Positions 14,559 to 27,056 of a stretch of DNA of 64,000 bases are shown in pieces; positions within the stretch are counted from its first letter, which is position 1, and every line of letters starts with the position of its first letter. Made by a program: the position numbers and the translations under genes. This DNA comes from Paraburkholderia sp. D15. Lineage in GTDB: Bacteria; Pseudomonadota; Gammaproteobacteria; Burkholderiales; Burkholderiaceae. The stretch covers positions 124,001 through 188,000 of the forward strand of contig NZ_CP110396.1 in assembly GCF_029910215.1 (NCBI RefSeq), in the 5' to 3' direction. Under the pieces are notes generated by a model. That model made no database searches. It was not told the origin of the DNA and saw nothing but the letters and a program-made list of their open reading frames with translations.

Positions 14559-15356
14559 ATGCTCCCTCGCGACGAAGAGGTCGTTCCCGCGCTCGAATGC
14601 CGCGGCCTCAGCAAGACCTATGGCGCGGGCCGTATCGTCCTCGCGCAACTCGACTTCGTGCTTAGGCGCGGCGAGTTCGTCGCGATCATGGGCGATTCCG
14701 GCGTCGGCAAATCGACCCTGCTCAATCTGATTGCGGGCCTCGATCACGCGGATGGCGGCGAGGTCGTGATCGACGGCCATCCGATCGCCCGTCTCGACGA
14801 CAACGCCGCGACCCGTCTGCGCCGCCGCAAACTCGGCTTCGTGTTTCAGGCGTTTCACGTGCTGCCGCATCTGACGCTCGCGCAGAACGTCGCGCTGCCG
14901 CTGCTGCTCAACGACATGCCGGCGAGCGCCGCGCTCGACATGCTCGCGGCGGTCGGCCTCGGCGGCCGTGGCGACGATTTTCCGCGGCAACTGTCGGGCG
15001 GCGAGTTGCAGCGCGTAGCGATCGCGAGGGCGCTCGTGCACCGGCCGACACTCATTCTCGCCGACGAACCCACCGGCAATCTCGACCCCGACACCGCGCA
15101 CGAAGTGCTGGGTCTGTTTCGCGCGCAGAGCAAGGCGACCGGCGCGGCCACGATCATGGTCACGCACTCGGAGGCCGCGGCGGCGGTGGCGGATCGCGTG
15201 CTGATTCTGGGGGATGGCGGATTGCATGCGTCGGTTTTGCGGAGGGCGGCATCGGGCTCCCCGGCGCCCTCCACACTCTCCACCGACCACGCAAACGCGC
15301 ACGCCGATAGCAACGCCGCGCCCTTCCAGACACGTTCCGCCGCCGATGATCGCTGA
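14559..15356 (+). CDS. ABC transporter ATP-binding protein (LolD/MacB-like)
   Basis: This 265-residue ATPase has Walker A GDSGVGKST (45-53), a Q-loop in FVFQAFHVLPHLT, the signature LSGGELQRVAIARAL, Walker B LILADEPTGNLD and the H-loop TIMVTHS. It belongs to the family that works with FtsX-type permeases in lipoprotein release or substrate extrusion from the inner membrane. It is followed by a permease gene whose start overlaps its own 3' end by 11 bp, and then by an AttH/CrtC-like secreted protein. The start is taken at MLPRDEEVVPALEC; the upstream in-frame extension does not look conserved. Confidence 0.92.
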   Translation: MLPRDEEVVPALECRGLSKTYGAGRIVLAQLDFVLRRGEFVAIMGDSGVGKSTLLNLIAGLDHADGGEVVIDGHPIARLDDNAATRLRRRKLGFVFQAFHVLPHLTLAQNVALPLLLNDMPASAALDMLAAVGLGGRGDDFPRQLSGGELQRVAIARALVHRPTLILADEPTGNLDPDTAHEVLGLFRAQSKATGAATIMVTHSEAAAAVADRVLILGDGGLHASVLRRAASGSPAPSTLSTDHANAHADSNAAPFQTRSAADDR

Positions 15357-17916
15357 GTCCCGTCCATCGTTGCGCGCGCAAGGACATCGCGTACTCGCGC
15401 GCTGGTTGCTGAGCGCCGAATGGCGTAGTCAACGCGGCCGCGCACTGGTTGCGATTGCAACGATCGCGCTCGGCGTGGCGCTGGGTTACGCGGTGCAACT
15501 GATCAACAGCGCGGCGTTCAACGAATTCTCGGCGGCGGCCCGCAGTCTTTCCGGCGAGGCCGATCTGCAGGTGCGCGGCGCGCAGACGTCGTTCGACGAA
15601 TCGGTTTATCCGCTGCTGTCCGGCCTTCCCGGCGTGGCGCTGGCGAGCCCCGTGCTCGCGCTCGACGTCACCGTGCCGGGCCGCAACGCCGCGCTGCCCT
15701 TACTCGGCACCGATGTATTCAAGGCGAGTCGCATCGCGCCGGATCTGACCGGCGTGCCGTCGCCCGAGCACCCATTCGATACGCTCGCGTCCGACGCGGT
15801 GTTTCTTTCCGCCGCCGCGCAGCAATGGCTGAACGTGAAAACCGGCGACCAGGTCGCGCTGCAAAGCGGGACGTCGATCGTGCATTTTCGCGTCGCGGGT
15901 GGCCTCGTCAGAACGCGGCCCGGACAACGGCTCGCGGTGATGGATATCGCCGCCGCGCAATGGCGCTTCGGCAAAGTCGGCAAACTGTCGCGGATCGACT
16001 TGCAGCTCGAACGCGGCGTCGATCGCGAACGTTTCCGGCGCGATCTGCAGACGCGGCTCGGCGACCGCTGGATCATCGCCGAAACACGCGATGCCGACAG
16101 CCGCACGGACCGTCTGTCGCGCGCATATCGGATCAACATGAATGTGCTCGCGCTGGTCGCGTTGTTCACCGGCGCGTTTCTGGTGTTTTCGACGCAAGCC
16201 CTCGGCGTCGTGCGGCGCCGCGCGCAATTCGCGATGTTGCGCGTGCTGGGCCTGACGCGTGCACAACTGCTGCGTCAGATTCTGATGGAAGGCGCGTTGC
16301 TGGGTCTGCTCGGTGCGCTGTCGGGACTCGCGCTCGGTTACGCGATGGCCAGCGGCGCGCTGCACTTTTTCGGCAGCGATCTGGGCGGCGGCTATTTTCC
16401 CGGCGTGCAACCTCGCGTGGGTTTCGAGCCCCTGGCGAGCGCGATATTTCTGCTGCTCGGTATCGCCGTGTCGGTGTTGGGCAGTCTCGCACCCGCGCTG
16501 GAGGCCGCTCGCGCGCGGCCCGCGGCGGCGCTCAAAGCCGGCGCCGAAGAAGGCGCGCTGGCGCGGCTCGCCACGCCGTGGCCCGCCTTGCTCTGTCTAC
16601 TCGCGGCAGCCGCGCTGACGCAGATACCACCCTGGTTCGACATGCCGCTCGGCGGCTATCTGGCCGTTGCGTTGTTGCTGATCGGCGGGATCGCGCTGAT
16701 GCCGCGCGTCACCGCGCTGGTGTTCGGCGCGGCGAGCCGGATGTTCGGCCAGCGACGCCGCGCCGGCGCCGCGAGCACGCTGGCGCTCGCGCGACTTGCG
16801 AATGCGCCGGGACATGCGTCGATCGCGATGGGCGGCGTGCTGTCGAGCTTTGCGTTGATCGTCGCGATGGCGATCATGGTGGCGAGCTTCCGCGTTTCGG
16901 TGGAAGACTGGCTGCTTCATTTGCTCTCCGCCGATCTCTACGTGCGGGTCGCGCCGAACGGTGACACCGGCGGCTTGAGGCCGGGCGAGCAGGCACGTCT
17001 TGCGGCCGTGCCCGGCATCGGGGCGGCGGCGTTCTCGCGCACCGCGCGCCTCTCGCTCGACGCCGCTCGCCCCGACATCGCGCTGCTCGCCCGCGAAATC
17101 GATGCAGCCAATCCCGGCGCGAATTTGCAGATGACCGGTCCGGTATGGCCCGTTTCCGCTTTGCGCGCGAATGAGACGCCGGTATGGGTCTCCGAGGCGA
17201 TGGTCGATCTATACGGCTACCACCTGGGGCAGCGCGTTCGATTGCCGCTCGGCGAACCGGGACATGTGTTCACGGTCGCCGGCGTGTGGCGCGACTATGC
17301 ACGGCAGACCGGCGCGATTCAGATCCGCTTGGCGGACTACCGTCGTTTGACCGGCGACACGACCGCCACCGATGTCGCGATTACCGTTCGGCCGGGTGAG
17401 CCGGTCGAACGCGTTGTCTCGGCGTTGAGGGCGTTGCCGTTCGGTGCGTCGCTGGATCTTGCACAGCCGGGAGACATTCGCGCGCGTACGCTGGTCATCT
17501 TCGATCGAAGTTTCGCGGTCACTTATCTGCTTGAGGCCGTCGCGATCGTGATCGGCTTGTTTGGCGTGGCCGCGACTTTTTCGGCGCAGACGCTCGCACG
17601 TTCACGCGAGTTCGGCATGTTGCGGCATGTCGGCGTGACGCGCTCGCAGATTCTCGGCGTGCTCGCGCTCGAAGGCGGCATGCTGACCGCTTGCGGAATC
17701 GCGATGGGTTTCGCGCTTGGCTTCGCGATCAGTTTGATCCTGGTGTTCGTGGTCAATCCGCAGTCGTTTCATTGGAGCATGTCGTTGCATGTGCCCTGGA
17801 CGGTGCTGAGCGTCGTCGCGCTGGTGATGCTCGCGTCGTCGTGCTCGACGGCGGTGATCGCTGGACGTGGCGCGGTGTCGGTGAACGCCGTGCGCGCGGT
17901 GAAGGAGGATTGGTGA
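15346..17916 (+). CDS. FtsX-family ABC transporter permease (double FtsX, AttF/G-like)
   Basis: The 856-residue inner-membrane protein has the topology of large FtsX/MacB-type permeases: an N-terminal membrane segment (ALVAIATIALGVALGYAVQL), a big periplasmic domain, and two clusters of membrane segments each with FtsX motifs (QALGVVRRRAQFAMLRVLGLTRAQLL and TFSAQTLARSREFGMLRHVGVTRSQIL). It overlaps the ATPase gene upstream and the lipocalin-like gene downstream, so the three are translationally coupled. Such permeases with a CrtC/AttH partner resemble the att-type secretion locus; the substrate is unknown. Confidence 0.9.
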   Translation: MIAESRPSLRAQGHRVLARWLLSAEWRSQRGRALVAIATIALGVALGYAVQLINSAAFNEFSAAARSLSGEADLQVRGAQTSFDESVYPLLSGLPGVALASPVLALDVTVPGRNAALPLLGTDVFKASRIAPDLTGVPSPEHPFDTLASDAVFLSAAAQQWLNVKTGDQVALQSGTSIVHFRVAGGLVRTRPGQRLAVMDIAAAQWRFGKVGKLSRIDLQLERGVDRERFRRDLQTRLGDRWIIAETRDADSRTDRLSRAYRINMNVLALVALFTGAFLVFSTQALGVVRRRAQFAMLRVLGLTRAQLLRQILMEGALLGLLGALSGLALGYAMASGALHFFGSDLGGGYFPGVQPRVGFEPLASAIFLLLGIAVSVLGSLAPALEAARARPAAALKAGAEEGALARLATPWPALLCLLAAAALTQIPPWFDMPLGGYLAVALLLIGGIALMPRVTALVFGAASRMFGQRRRAGAASTLALARLANAPGHASIAMGGVLSSFALIVAMAIMVASFRVSVEDWLLHLLSADLYVRVAPNGDTGGLRPGEQARLAAVPGIGAAAFSRTARLSLDAARPDIALLAREIDAANPGANLQMTGPVWPVSALRANETPVWVSEAMVDLYGYHLGQRVRLPLGEPGHVFTVAGVWRDYARQTGAIQIRLADYRRLTGDTTATDVAITVRPGEPVERVVSALRALPFGASLDLAQPGDIRARTLVIFDRSFAVTYLLEAVAIVIGLFGVAATFSAQTLARSREFGMLRHVGVTRSQILGVLALEGGMLTACGIAMGFALGFAISLILVFVVNPQSFHWSMSLHVPWTVLSVVALVMLASSCSTAVIAGRGAVSVNAVRAVKEDW

Positions 17917-19076
17917 TGCGGACTTCGTCGGGCAACGCGGATGGGCGATTGCGTCCGCAGATTCGTGGTCTGCTTTGCGCCGGCGCTCTGGTTGCGTCCG
18001 CCGCGTTTGCAGCGACGCCGGCGGGGGTGTCAGAATTCGCCGCCGTCACGCCCGGTCACGCGATCGCACTACCCTTGGATACCGGCGCGCATCCCATGTT
18101 TCGCACCGAATGGTGGTACGCGACAGGTTGGCTCACGACGCCGGACAATCATCCACTTGGATTTCAGATCACCTTTTTTCGATCGGCGACCGGACACGAC
18201 TCCGCCGATCCGAGCGCGTTCGCACCGTCGCAATTGATCATCGCGCACGCGGCGTTGAGCGATCCGGCGCTCGGTCACCTGGCGCACGATCAGCGCATCG
18301 CGCGGGAGGGTTTCGGACTCGCGTATGCCAAGCCGGCTAACACCGACGTCAAACTCGATGCCTGGAAAATCATCCGCGGCAACGATGGTCACTACAACGT
18401 CACCGTCGACGCAAACGGATTCGCGTTGCACCTCGTGCTGACACCCACCCAAACGCCTTTGATTCAAGGCGAACGCGGCTATTCCCGCAAGGGACCGAGA
18501 CCGGAACAGGCGAGTTATTACTACAGCGAACCGCAGCTGCGCGTAACGGGTAGCGTAGTAAGACCGGCTGACGGCGCGGGCGGCGCTTCGCGCGGAGACA
18601 CCACGGTGACGGGGATAGCCTGGCTGGACCACGAGTGGTCCAGCACCCTGCTCGATGCGAATGCTGTCGGTTGGGATTGGCTCGGCGCGAATCTCATCGA
18701 CGGTTCGGCATTGATGGCCTTCAAGGTACGTGGCCGCGACGGACATTCGATGTGGGCGCACGCGGCGCTGCGAAAGCCCAATGGCGAAGTAACGGCCTTC
18801 GACAACGATCAGGTCGATTTCACGCCCGTTCGCACATGGCGTTCGCCACGCACGAATACTTCGTACCCGGTTTCGATGTCGGTAAGAACCGGCGCGCTGA
18901 CGTGGCAACTCGATCCGTTGATGGACGATCAGGAACTCGACTCGCGGCAATCGACCGGAGCGGTGTACTGGGAGGGAGCGGTACGCGTGAGCCGGAATGG
19001 CGCGGATGTGGGACGGGCGTATCTGGAATTGACCGGTTACGCCGAGAGACTGCGGATCGGGGGTCTGGGGCCGTGA
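17916..19076 (+). CDS. lipocalin-like exported protein (AttH / carotenoid 1,2-hydratase family)
   Basis: The 386-residue product has a signal peptide (RPQIRGLLCAGALVASAAFA) and the AttH/CrtC signature: TEWWYATGWLTT near the N-terminus, FQITFFR, and WLDHEWSS followed by GWDWLGANLIDGS. These proteins form tandem lipocalin-like beta barrels; CrtC members hydrate carotenoids, but AttH members linked to ABC permeases have no known reaction. The ATG overlaps the permease stop (TGATG). A role as substrate-binding or processing partner of the ABC system is inferred. Confidence 0.88.
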   Translation: MRTSSGNADGRLRPQIRGLLCAGALVASAAFAATPAGVSEFAAVTPGHAIALPLDTGAHPMFRTEWWYATGWLTTPDNHPLGFQITFFRSATGHDSADPSAFAPSQLIIAHAALSDPALGHLAHDQRIAREGFGLAYAKPANTDVKLDAWKIIRGNDGHYNVTVDANGFALHLVLTPTQTPLIQGERGYSRKGPRPEQASYYYSEPQLRVTGSVVRPADGAGGASRGDTTVTGIAWLDHEWSSTLLDANAVGWDWLGANLIDGSALMAFKVRGRDGHSMWAHAALRKPNGEVTAFDNDQVDFTPVRTWRSPRTNTSYPVSMSVRTGALTWQLDPLMDDQELDSRQSTGAVYWEGAVRVSRNGADVGRAYLELTGYAERLRIGGLGP

Positions 19077-19228
19077 GGGCGGAGGTTTGCTGCAGCCGGC
19101 GTTTAGACGCTGGAGATGGTCGCGTTGTTCTCTGCGTCGCCAGGGGCCGGTAATGGTTGCCGTCGTCGCGTGAGAACGGATACCCCCTGACCACATTCTG
19201 AAGTCGTGCTTTCAGGCGCGTAAACGCA

Positions 19229-19256
19229 GAAACCCCACCGTTGTAGGTGGGGTTTC
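19229..19256. terminator. intrinsic terminator of the rRNA operon (possibly bidirectional)
   Basis: AAACCCCACC and GGTGGGGTTT form a 10-bp perfect stem with a GTTGTA loop. It lies just past the 3' end of 5S rRNA (minus strand) and 153 bp past the lipocalin-like gene (plus strand). T-rich bases flank it in both directions, so it may serve both convergent transcripts. Confidence 0.8.
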
Positions 19257-19283
19257 TGTTTGCTGCAGTGTGCTGCTGGGGAG

Positions 19284-19398
19284 CCTGACGATTACCTACT
19301 TTCACACGGGCAATCCGCACTATCATCGGCGTGGAGTCGTTTCACGGTCCTGTTCGGGATGGGAAGGGGTGGTACCGACTCGCTATGGTCATCAGGCA
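19284..19398 (-). rRNA. rrf: 5S ribosomal RNA
   Basis: The minus strand reads TGCCTGATGACCATAGCGAG at the 5' end and closes with a GGTAATCGTCAGGC 3' end, giving the complementary terminal stem of betaproteobacterial 5S rRNA at about 115 nt. It is the last gene of the operon. Confidence 0.95.
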
Positions 19399-19612
19399 TG
19401 ACTTGTTGCCGTGGCGCCTTTTGGGGCATCACGACCAATCCGGAAGAAGTAGTTTCTGATGATGTGACATCAGTGGCGGGGGTTGTGTTGTTTTATCTGG
19501 CACAACACTGATCTCAACCTGTGTGTGGTCTGCATAAGACCCTGCGCGTAGCGCAGGGTGGGGCATCCATAAGTGCTGAAGCACTAACGGCTGCCGACAC
19601 ACACCTGTTATA

Positions 19613-22491
<2,879 letters not shown>

Positions 22492-22696
22492 CTATAACGG
22501 GTGTGTCTTCGGCGCATTCACTCGGAACACGGCCTTCGCCACATCGTTACAGGTTGAGTATTCGTGTTGCGCCGTATTCCAAGGCAATCTTTCGATCACC
22601 TTTTCATACATTGATACAATCACAACCCTGATTCACCTACTCGCACACCCATCTCTAAGCATGCTTTCGTGAATCTCTTTACTACTTCTTCCTGAT

Positions 22697-22708
22697 TGTT
22701 AAAGAACG
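22697..22708 (-). promoter_or_regulatory. boxA antitermination element in the tRNA-Ala/23S spacer
   Basis: GTTCTTTAACAA on the minus strand matches the rRNA boxA consensus (TGCTCTTTA type), placed upstream of the 23S gene as expected. The rest of the 22492-22814 spacer has no gene. Confidence 0.7.
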
Positions 22709-22814
22709 ACAGCCGATCACGCGGTTGCTATAACCACGTCTCGCTCTGACTGGCTCAATCGCCAATGCACAACTCTCTGCCCGTCTTGCCGGCAGAACAC
22801 TATGCATTGAGGAT

Positions 22815-22890
22815 TGGTGGAGGATGACGGGATCGAACCGACGACCCCCTGCTTGCAAAGCAGGTGCTCTCCCAGCTGAGCTAATCCCCC
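22815..22890 (-). tRNA. tRNA-Ala (anticodon TGC)
   Basis: The 76-nt minus-strand sequence begins GGGGGATTAGCTCAGCTGGG, has the anticodon stem CTGCTTTGCAAGCAG with TGC, a TTCGATCC T-loop and an encoded CCA end. It sits in the 16S-23S spacer with tRNA-Ile. Confidence 0.97.
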
Positions 22891-22979
22891 AGTCACATAC
22901 AGACACACGATCAATTATCGTCTGCCGATGCAGTCTTCACAGATACGCCCTTCAGCGGCGAACCCCACCGCAGAAACAG

Positions 22980-23056
22980 TGGTGGGTCTGGATGGATTCG
23001 AACCATCGACCCCCGCCTTATCAAGACGGTGCTCTAACCGACTGAGCTACAGACCC
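22980..23056 (-). tRNA. tRNA-Ile (anticodon GAT)
   Basis: The 77-nt minus-strand sequence begins GGGTCTGTAGCTCAGTCGG, has the anticodon stem-loop CGTCTTGATAAGGCG with GAT, a TTCGAATC T-loop and an encoded CCA end. It is the first spacer tRNA after 16S. Confidence 0.97.
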
Positions 23057-23132
23057 CTGCGTCTGTCTGCGTATCTGTCTTTAATTTACAGCCGATAAGC
23101 GTGAGCGCTCAACGTTGAACACGTCAGCTCGA

Positions 23133-24663
<1,531 letters not shown>

Positions 24664-24858
24664 CAAACCTGTTACTGTTTTTCGGGCTCTTTCGAACCCG
24701 GTCGCTCACTCAACGTACTGACGAATTGTTCGATCCATCTCTCGACGGTCAAACCTTCCTTTCATTACTGTGTGAGACTTGATACTTTTGCTTTACGCCA
24801 GACTCCGAAGAATCCGGCTCGCGTTCCGCATCAAGCGCCCACACTTATCGGCTGTTAA

Positions 24859-24870
24859 TTTTTAAAGATC
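24859..24870 (-). promoter_or_regulatory. boxA-like element in the rRNA leader
   Basis: GATCTTTAAAAA on the minus strand lies between the operon promoter and 16S and resembles the boxA element used for rRNA antitermination. The match is imperfect. Confidence 0.5.
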
Positions 24871-24944
24871 GTTCGCGAAAAGATTCGGGTGGCTTGCACC
24901 GCCCACTTCTTCCTGCGTCGCTGCATCAGCAGCAGAGAAACGAG

Positions 24945-24973
24945 ATTATGGAGATCGGGTCACATGTCGTCAA
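24945..24973 (-). promoter_or_regulatory. rRNA operon promoter
   Basis: On the minus strand TTGACG (24973-24968) is followed after 17 bp by CATAAT (24950-24945), upstream of the boxA-like leader and 16S. The 24974-25212 stretch beyond it has no gene apart from the tandem duplication noted at 25150. Confidence 0.7.
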
Positions 24974-25149
24974 CCCCCTTCACACAATATTTTCATAAGA
25001 CCGAGATTTCTTGCGTCGCACAGTCATCAGTGAGACCTGCGAGCGGGACTCGGTCACGGCGAAAAATTAGTTAGCCATCCGATTCAATTCAGGGACCCCA
25101 AAAAAGCGGCGAAACACAAGCCCCGCCGACTCGCTAAAGTTTCCTCCCA

Positions 25150-25185
25150 GTCAGCCGTCAACCATAGGTCAGCCGTCAACCATAG
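25150..25185. repeat. perfect 18-bp tandem duplication
   Basis: GTCAGCCGTCAACCATAG occurs twice head to tail (25150-25167 and 25168-25185), 28 bp upstream of the PilZ gene start. It may be a regulator site or a recent slippage duplication. Confidence 0.9.
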
Positions 25186-25212
25186 ATATCCCGCCACTTA
25201 AAATAGCCGACC

Positions 25213-26151
25213 ATGGACAATCCAGTCGAGCAACACTCCGAGGACAACCCGCCCGCCACGCAGTCGGCGGTTCTGAAGATGGACGCGGTGCCGGTCGGCA
25301 CGCCGCTCGAATGGCCGGTCGTCGATGCCGACGGCACCCTGCTGTTCGCGAGCGGCACGATCCTCGCGACCACCGACGAGCGCAACTTCCTGTTCGGGCA
25401 CTTCCAGCCGCATCGCGGCGACCTGCTCGACACGACGGCACAGGAGCCGCCCGAGGCCGAGCATCAGCCCGATCCCGCGAATCCGCTGACGATCAAGGAC
25501 ATGCACCTCGAAATCGGCGCGCTGATCGGCGTGCGCTCGCAGGTCGGCAGCGGCGCGCCGATGCATCCGTGCCGGATCATCGGTTTCGCGCCGAACCATG
25601 CGCTGTTCGTCACGCCGCCCCTGCACCAGGGACGCATCCTGCCGCTGGGTCTCGCCGAGAACATCGAAATCGTCGCGATTGCAAGCCATGCGGTGTTCCG
25701 CTTCGTCTGCACGGTCGAAGCCATTTGCCGCACGCCGTTCGACTATGTCGTGCTGTCGAAACCCGGCGTGATCCGCCGCCTGCGCGAACGCAAATCGATT
25801 CGCGTCAATACGCACCTCGCGGTGCGTTTCGGCATCGGCGAAACGGGGGAAACGTACGAGGGGCTCGGTCTCGCCAGGGGAATCAGCGCACTCGGCATGT
25901 CGCTGGCCGCGTCATGGACGGTCGGCGCGGTCGGCGAACGGTTGCGGGTCGCGTTCCGGCTGAAGTCGGCGGAACTGGACACCGAGATCGAAACCACCGC
26001 GATCATCCGCAACGTGCATAAGGCAGGCAATCCAGGCGAGCCGTCGATGCATGGGCTCGAATTCGATCAGCTCGATACGTCGCAGCAGATGGCGATGAAG
26101 GTGTTCGTGTTCGATCGTCAGGACGATGTGTCGTACTGGACGAACACCTGA
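25213..26151 (+). CDS. PilZ-domain protein, YcgR-like flagellar brake
   Basis: The 312-residue protein has an N-terminal YcgR_2-like beta domain (about 85-180) and a C-terminal PilZ domain. The c-di-GMP-binding RxxxR is seen in RRLRERKSIRV (about 190-200). The second PilZ motif, D/NxSxxG, appears degenerate as ISALGMSLA. YcgR proteins bind cyclic di-GMP and slow the flagellar motor. It stands alone between the rRNA operon and the chlI/chlD genes. No clear Shine-Dalgarno precedes the ATG. The family is confident; whether it still binds c-di-GMP is uncertain because of the altered second motif. Confidence 0.82.
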   Translation: MDNPVEQHSEDNPPATQSAVLKMDAVPVGTPLEWPVVDADGTLLFASGTILATTDERNFLFGHFQPHRGDLLDTTAQEPPEAEHQPDPANPLTIKDMHLEIGALIGVRSQVGSGAPMHPCRIIGFAPNHALFVTPPLHQGRILPLGLAENIEIVAIASHAVFRFVCTVEAICRTPFDYVVLSKPGVIRRLRERKSIRVNTHLAVRFGIGETGETYEGLGLARGISALGMSLAASWTVGAVGERLRVAFRLKSAELDTEIETTAIIRNVHKAGNPGEPSMHGLEFDQLDTSQQMAMKVFVFDRQDDVSYWTNT

Positions 26152-26238
26152 AGCAACATCCGGACGACGCGAGCGAGGCAACGGAATCGTCCGGATAAAG
26201 CCTTGCGGTCGCGACAACGCGCGCGCGGCGCCAACCAG

Positions 26239-26310
26239 GCGCCGTTCACCGCGCCGTTGACCGCGCCGTTGACCGCGCCGTTGACCGCGCTGCTCGTCGC
26301 GCTGCTCGTC
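26239..26310. repeat. 12-bp minisatellite, six units
   Basis: Six consecutive 12-bp units: GCGCCGTTCACC once, GCGCCGTTGACC three times and GCGCTGCTCGTC twice. It lies between the PilZ gene and the 3' end of the VWA gene and is not part of either coding frame. Confidence 0.85.
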
Positions 26311-26352
26311 GCGGAACAGAACGCCTCGCCGAGTTCTTCGCACCATTCACGC

Positions 26353-26386
26353 GGAGTCGCTGATCGACTACCCGATCAGCGACTCC
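26353..26386 (-). terminator. 14-bp perfect hairpin overlapping the VWA gene stop codon
   Basis: GGAGTCGCTGATCG and CGATCAGCGACTCC form perfect 14-bp arms around a 6-nt loop that contains the TAG of the VWA gene (26368-26370). No T-run follows, so it is a strong mRNA end structure or a Rho-type/processing element rather than a classic intrinsic terminator. Confidence 0.6.
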
Positions 26387-26982
26387 GGCGTCACACATTG
26401 CGCGTCCCACGCATCGGCTAGCGACGCGCAACGACCCAACCGTATCGCACCCCGCTCGAAATCGACGAACACGATCTGGTCGGCATCGCGAGGCCGCGTC
26501 GGGGAGTCGGCGCTGCGGCCGTCGGTCAGGATCCATAGCCAGCGCTGCTGGGCTGGCTTGAGGCGCGCGCGTTGTTCGAGCAACCGCGCCGCTCGCCGCA
26601 CGCCGGACTCGAGCGGCGTGCCGCCGCCCCCGCCCACCGGACTGAGCCAACGCTCGTTCCACCAGCGCGGCACCGCCGGCCCGAAGCGCAGATCGGCCGC
26701 CGTTCCGCCGAAGCAGATCAACGCGGCCTCGGCGCGCTCGGCGCTCGCGCGATCGAACAGTGCGATCAGCAAGCCCTTGGCGAGCGCGAGACGCTGCCCG
26801 GCCAGCATCGAAGCGGAACAATCGAGCACGAAACAATGCAGCACGCCGCTGCTGGGCGCCTCGCGCACGAAGCGCAGATGTTCGGCTCGCAGCGGACGCG
26901 GTCCCATTGCCGCGAGCGTCGGCGGCCATGCGATGCGTCGGCCGGGAACGCCGCGTAACGCGCTGCGCGGCCGCGAAACCAC
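26368..26982 (-). CDS. VWA-domain protein, magnesium/cobalt chelatase ChlD-like subunit
   Basis: The 204-residue protein is a single von Willebrand A domain with the MIDAS motif DCSAS (54-58), the conserved Thr in GGGGTPLESG and the Asp in LTDGRS. It corresponds to the C-terminal integrin-I domain of ChlD/BchD, without the AAA and acidic linker parts. It is the last gene of cobW-cobN-chlI-chlD, so it probably partners the ChlI-like ATPase in driving CobN cobalt insertion. The start is GTG at 26982 with no clear Shine-Dalgarno, 74 bp after the chlI stop. A hairpin covers its stop codon. Confidence 0.8.
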   Translation of the reverse strand: MVSRPRSALRGVPGRRIAWPPTLAAMGPRPLRAEHLRFVREAPSSGVLHCFVLDCSASMLAGQRLALAKGLLIALFDRASAERAEAALICFGGTAADLRFGPAVPRWWNERWLSPVGGGGGTPLESGVRRAARLLEQRARLKPAQQRWLWILTDGRSADSPTRPRDADQIVFVDFERGAIRLGRCASLADAWDAQCVTPESLIG

Positions 26983-27056
26983 TGGCGAATTCGTGAGTGC
27001 GCGTTGCCGCCATCGGAGACCGCTGGTTGAATCAGCGGCGGCGCCTTTCCGATGGC

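Noticed and set aside
26239..26310. CRISPR-like array
   Set aside because: The units are 12 bp, directly contiguous and without spacers; this is a minisatellite.
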